From: Rhyacichthys aspro
Taxonomy: Eukaryota; Chordata; Actinopteri; Gobiiformes; Rhyacichthyidae
Direction: 5' to 3'
DNA length: 64,000 bases
Assembly (NCBI GenBank): GCA_036850595.1
Contig: CM072154.1
Coordinates: 17,615,330 to 17,679,329 of the forward strand
Positions 60,441 to 64,000 of this stretch are shown here, one piece after another; the first letter of the stretch is position 1, and each line of letters begins with the position of its first letter. The notes under the pieces were generated by a model. That model did not search any database, had not been told where the DNA came from, and saw only the letters and a list, made by a program, of their open reading frames with translations. A program made the position numbers and the translations under genes.

Positions 60441-63399
60441 AGAGCTGAATGGATCATTTTCTGTCCGAACAACAAGAACCAAGATCTGGGACTTTACATC
60501 ATGGTGGTTATAGGTGTTCAATGAGCTAAAGTTAATGTTATTCCCTCGTACTTACCTTTTTTAAATGCTGTTGTGAGCTGGGTTTCCCTTCTCTGGGATA
60601 AATTAAGCATTTACCACAAGCTTACTGTGTGTCCTTTAAGTTCAATGGAGCGTGTTGATCCTGATTCACCTGCTCTCTCATCTTGTCTCATTGCTGTTTT
60701 GTCCATCTTCTCCTACTCACACATGAATTTTAACATAAGCTGATGCCTTTACCTGACTGTTGATGCAGCACACTGCTCCAGGGGTGTTATCTGCAGAGAT
60801 AAGTGCACCGGCCCGCCTCCCCCGTCTGCAGAGGTGCAGGACGGCTCGTATAATCAGTGTGATGTGACCTTCCAGGTGGATGTTGGTCTCTGGGGCGTTG
60901 TGGGAGGATCAAATCAGAGTCGGGCGGATTTATCTCTTGTCTGATACCAGCAGCTGCCCACGTTTTAGACACCTATTGACTCAAATGTGACGCTCAGAAT
61001 GGTTAATCTATAAAAAGATGCTATTAATTTAATGATGGCATAAATCTCTTCCTGAGAATTAAATGCTGAAGCGGAAAACTGTCAGATCCGATTGAGTAGG
61101 TGGCTGAAATTATTCTAAAATTAATATCTAAAATAAGGAAAGTACTGACTGACACTTTTCCCCCTAAAGATGTATAATAAAAATGTTATTGTACATGATT
61201 GTAGCCCATTTGTTTGCCAATATATCAAGCTATTTTAACATGTGATCAATGGACTGTTTCATAACGTCACCTTTTGTATGCATGAACTGAAGCAAGACTA
61301 GGCAATATACCACAAGAAACGCTATTATGTTGAGCAATGTGTGTGTTTTCTACAATTATAAAAGCAAAATGCCAGTTAGAATATTAAAGAAGAAACCGAA
61401 TGGGCTCAAATGCGTAATCTGTGGCCTAATCTAATCATAAGAGCTATCACCAAAGCCTTAAAAACTGCTGTTGAACAATCAGCTCAGTATCAAGTCATGC
61501 AGAAGGCTGTTTTAAATGCAGTGGTCCCTGGGGGTTTGACGTCAGCCGTGACCATATCTCCTCCAACAGTGTGGGTCTGCTGCTCGACTAGACTCTGCGT
61601 CAAAGCATCTGAACGGTAGCCCACTGACAAATAGGCCCAAATGTGTTCAATCAGCCCCATGCGGCTCTCCTATTCTCTCCCTGGAGCTTAATGAAGAGAA
61701 AAGTACCCTGCCCATCGATTTGGTTTCTAATGATCCGACCATTTTCTGCAGTAAAGTGTAGAAAATCTGAGTGTGAAAACAATTTAATGGGTCTGTTTGG
61801 ATAAAAGTCGAGATAAATCAGAGTGAAGGACATTATAAATTAATCGTTTCACCTCTAACCATAAATAAATGAGCTGAAAGATAACGAGAGCTGTGGCATA
61901 AGCTTGTAAAATGTGAGAGCTCCCCCTACTGGACACACCTGGGCTTACAAAGAGATCAGTGAGTGTAATTAAAACGTGTTAGCCATCTGTTAGAGCAGAG
62001 AGAGAAGAGAAGATGCTCCAACTGAATACTCCCAAAATGACTCTCTGGTCTTCTGCTGATCTGAAGAGGTGATATGTTTCAGTTTTGTTAATTTTCTCAA
62101 GGCTTAGTGCGTCTCTTTGATTCTGTCTGGAGAGATTTCTTGTGGACTAACCTGTGTGCCACCTTATCTATCAATACTGTTCACTGACTGTGACACGTTT
62201 TAATTGAAGTATTTATCTATAGGAAGTAATATTCCCAGGAAGTACAGGAACAGGCTTTAACACACACCAAATCAAAGTTATTTATGTGTTTTCTCAGTTT
62301 GAATGTAAAGGCCCAGGACTGAATTGTGCCTCTAACTTGAATTGATGGAGACATACAACACAAGACACAACATATTTAAGCCTTAAGGGAACTAAGCAAG
62401 ACAAAATAATATGGCCACAATGTGTAATGGGGTTATAATAATCTTAAGGGTGGATGGGGCTGCATAAACACAGTCACAAGACCCTCGCACATTTGCATCC
62501 TCATTTTTCACGGCTGCTGAGCGGTAAATTACATAACAAAGTCATTGACCTCTGACCCTTAAACCTAAACAGGAGTCAGTTACATAAACCTTTTTTTCTG
62601 AGGGTACTCTAAGGAAATCAATGCTCATTTGTTATCCTGTCCATAGATAATTTGTCATAAATGTACCGAGGGACATTTGAAAATAACATCAGCCTACTAA
62701 TCTCAGAAACAGTATAGAATTTGCTCTGAAAATTTCTAATCCTAGCTTTAATCTTCAAAAAAAAAACCCAGCTGAAATCCAAGGGGAGCTCTTTCCGTCC
62801 CAATGGTGACACTATTCCCATTGGACCTGTGTCTATTCTTGTCCACACAAACCAAAAACAATAACACCTTTGTATTAAGGACGTCCGCTCTGAGACTGTC
62901 TCTTCCTGTGAGTCACATGAGCGGCCACATCTCCAAACCAGCACAAAGCAGGTAAATGTTGCATAACCTTTGTTCACAATGTAATTGGATGAATACTCAA
63001 TCACGTGTTCAATTTAAGGATTGATTTATCTGCGAACAGAGGCATTGACTCTTGTAGTAATCTCGCTCTCTTTGAATGAGTCTCTTTGAAATGTCACGTT
63101 CAGCTGGAGGTCTGTTTAGTTTTGGGGGAAATGAGAGACTATTACTACAAATAGCTAAATAAACCATAAAATAATCAGGATTTGCATTTATGGACAGTGC
63201 AGCTGCCTTCATTCATTCTTCAGTTCAGTAATTGTATTGAATCATTTTATTTGACAGACATATTCCTGAGACATTCCTAGACATCCTGAAGTTGATGCAG
63301 TATCACTTCACATTAATATGGTTTGAATCAGCTGTATACACAAAGTGGTTCTATTTGTCAAAGATTGTAGCTGTGCCAGAATTGGTATGAGGCCTATCT
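60441..63399. other. Non-coding stretch
   Basis: No supported exon or RNA gene. About 61420-61680 is of balanced composition and is a candidate conserved element. The rest is AT-rich. Confidence 0.35.
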
Positions 63400-63690
63400 T
63401 ATTTAAGTCAATTTAGTCACGGGCTAAACATTTAAGTGTTGAAAAAGGGCTTGAAATGGGTTAGTTCTGTTTTAGTCATGGTTTAGTTCAGTGTTTTGTC
63501 CTGGTTTAAATCTGCTTTATTATTTAATTTGCTGAGTTTTTGTTTATTTCTGGTCTATACCCAAGACCGTCCCTGGTTTACTTCTGGTTTTATTCCTTAA
63601 TTTCGTGTTATTTTGTTGTACGTTTAGTCCAACCTGGGTTATTCTTTATTCAGTCTTGTGCATCCTTGGTTTAATTTTGTATATCTACAG
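63400..63690. repeat. Degenerate TGGTTTAGT minisatellite
   Basis: Words such as GTCATGGTTTAGTTC, GTCCTGGTTTAAATC, CCTGGTTTACTTCTGG and CCTTGGTTTAATT recur at irregular spacing. It is the same vocabulary as inside the element at 28835-29091, but no termini of that element are visible. Confidence 0.5.
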
Positions 63691-64000
63691 CAGTTGAATT
63701 ATTAGTTGAATTATTAGATCATTTTGTCCCTTTTTACAGCATCCATGTTGATCTATTGGGGAGGATGCTTCTCTTTTACTGTATATTGTGATCACAGCCC
63801 TGTTCAGCGTGTTTATGTTGACGTGTCTCTACTGTTTGTTGTCCCGCAGCTCGGCCTGAGCTTGCCCTTTTGGAAACCTCTGTGTGCACTTACCTGGGGT
63901 TGTACGGTGGTGGGGGTGGGTCGCCTTGGGAGGGGGTCAAGGGGCAAGACGAGGGCAGAAAGAGGGAAACTGAAGAGAGGATTGCCATGGAAACCACTGT
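63691..64000. other. Right edge, GC-rich end
   Basis: From about 63840 the sequence becomes GC-rich (GGTGGTGGGGGTGGGTCG and following). An acceptor-like TTGTCCCGCAG ends at 63849. It may be the edge of a promoter or exon of the next gene, but no product can be recognised inside the window. Confidence 0.25.

Noticed and set aside
1..64000. Search for CRISPR arrays, tRNA/rRNA genes, prophage or bacterial operons
   Set aside because: None seen; the window is vertebrate nuclear DNA and the short repeats have minisatellite or transposon character.

Overview
The window is nuclear DNA of a ray-finned (teleost) fish. All protein-coding signal is spliced vertebrate genes with compact GT-AG introns. 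The gene order SORT1 - SYPL - ATXN7L2 - AMIGO1 matches the mammalian 1p13.3 neighbourhood, and the interspersed repeats (a tRNA-derived SINE, short inverted-repeat elements, a non-LTR retrotransposon 3' end) are of types familiar from teleost genomes. I see no bacterial, viral or organellar content. The species cannot be named from this alone.

Layout. (1) 1-2106, plus strand: last six exons of a Ser/Pro-rich cytoplasmic protein, best read as INAVA or a relative in the CUPID family; its start is outside the window. (2) 3410-7334, minus strand: a complete 11-exon tail-anchored coiled-coil gene of the IRAG/LRMP family (388 aa). (3) 10685-21117, minus: complete 20-exon sort1 (822 aa), with its cytoplasmic sorting signals on the last two exons. 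(4) 24666-27961, plus: complete six-exon synaptophysin-family gene, sypl2 by position (246 aa). (5) 30503-35562, plus: complete ten-exon atxn7l2 (677 aa). (6) 40250-41800, minus: amigo1, coding in one exon (516 aa). (7) 42000-64000: no convincing coding exon; it holds a GC-rich probable amigo1 promoter, minisatellites, SINE copies, a retrotransposon relic and AT-rich sequence that may contain regulatory elements.

Compared with mammals, psma5 (expected between sort1 and sypl2) and cyb561d1 (expected between atxn7l2 and amigo1) are absent, which fits one of two teleost-duplicated copies of this block having lost genes. The genes are neighbours by descent and do not form a functional unit: membrane trafficking (sort1, sypl2), ER/nuclear-envelope tail anchor (irag2), chromatin (atxn7l2), neuronal adhesion (amigo1).

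I did not find a new biological system. The items most worth a second look are: an in-frame read-through of an irag2 exon that would remove the membrane anchor; an inverted-repeat element family carrying an internal degenerate minisatellite; two separate arrays of one 21-bp minisatellite unit; a sort1 propeptide without a full furin motif; the gene-poor flank of amigo1; and a stretch near 54.8 kb that looks like a consensus-quality problem. Exon joins were worked out by hand from splice signals, reading phase and remembered family sequence; they have not been tested against transcripts.
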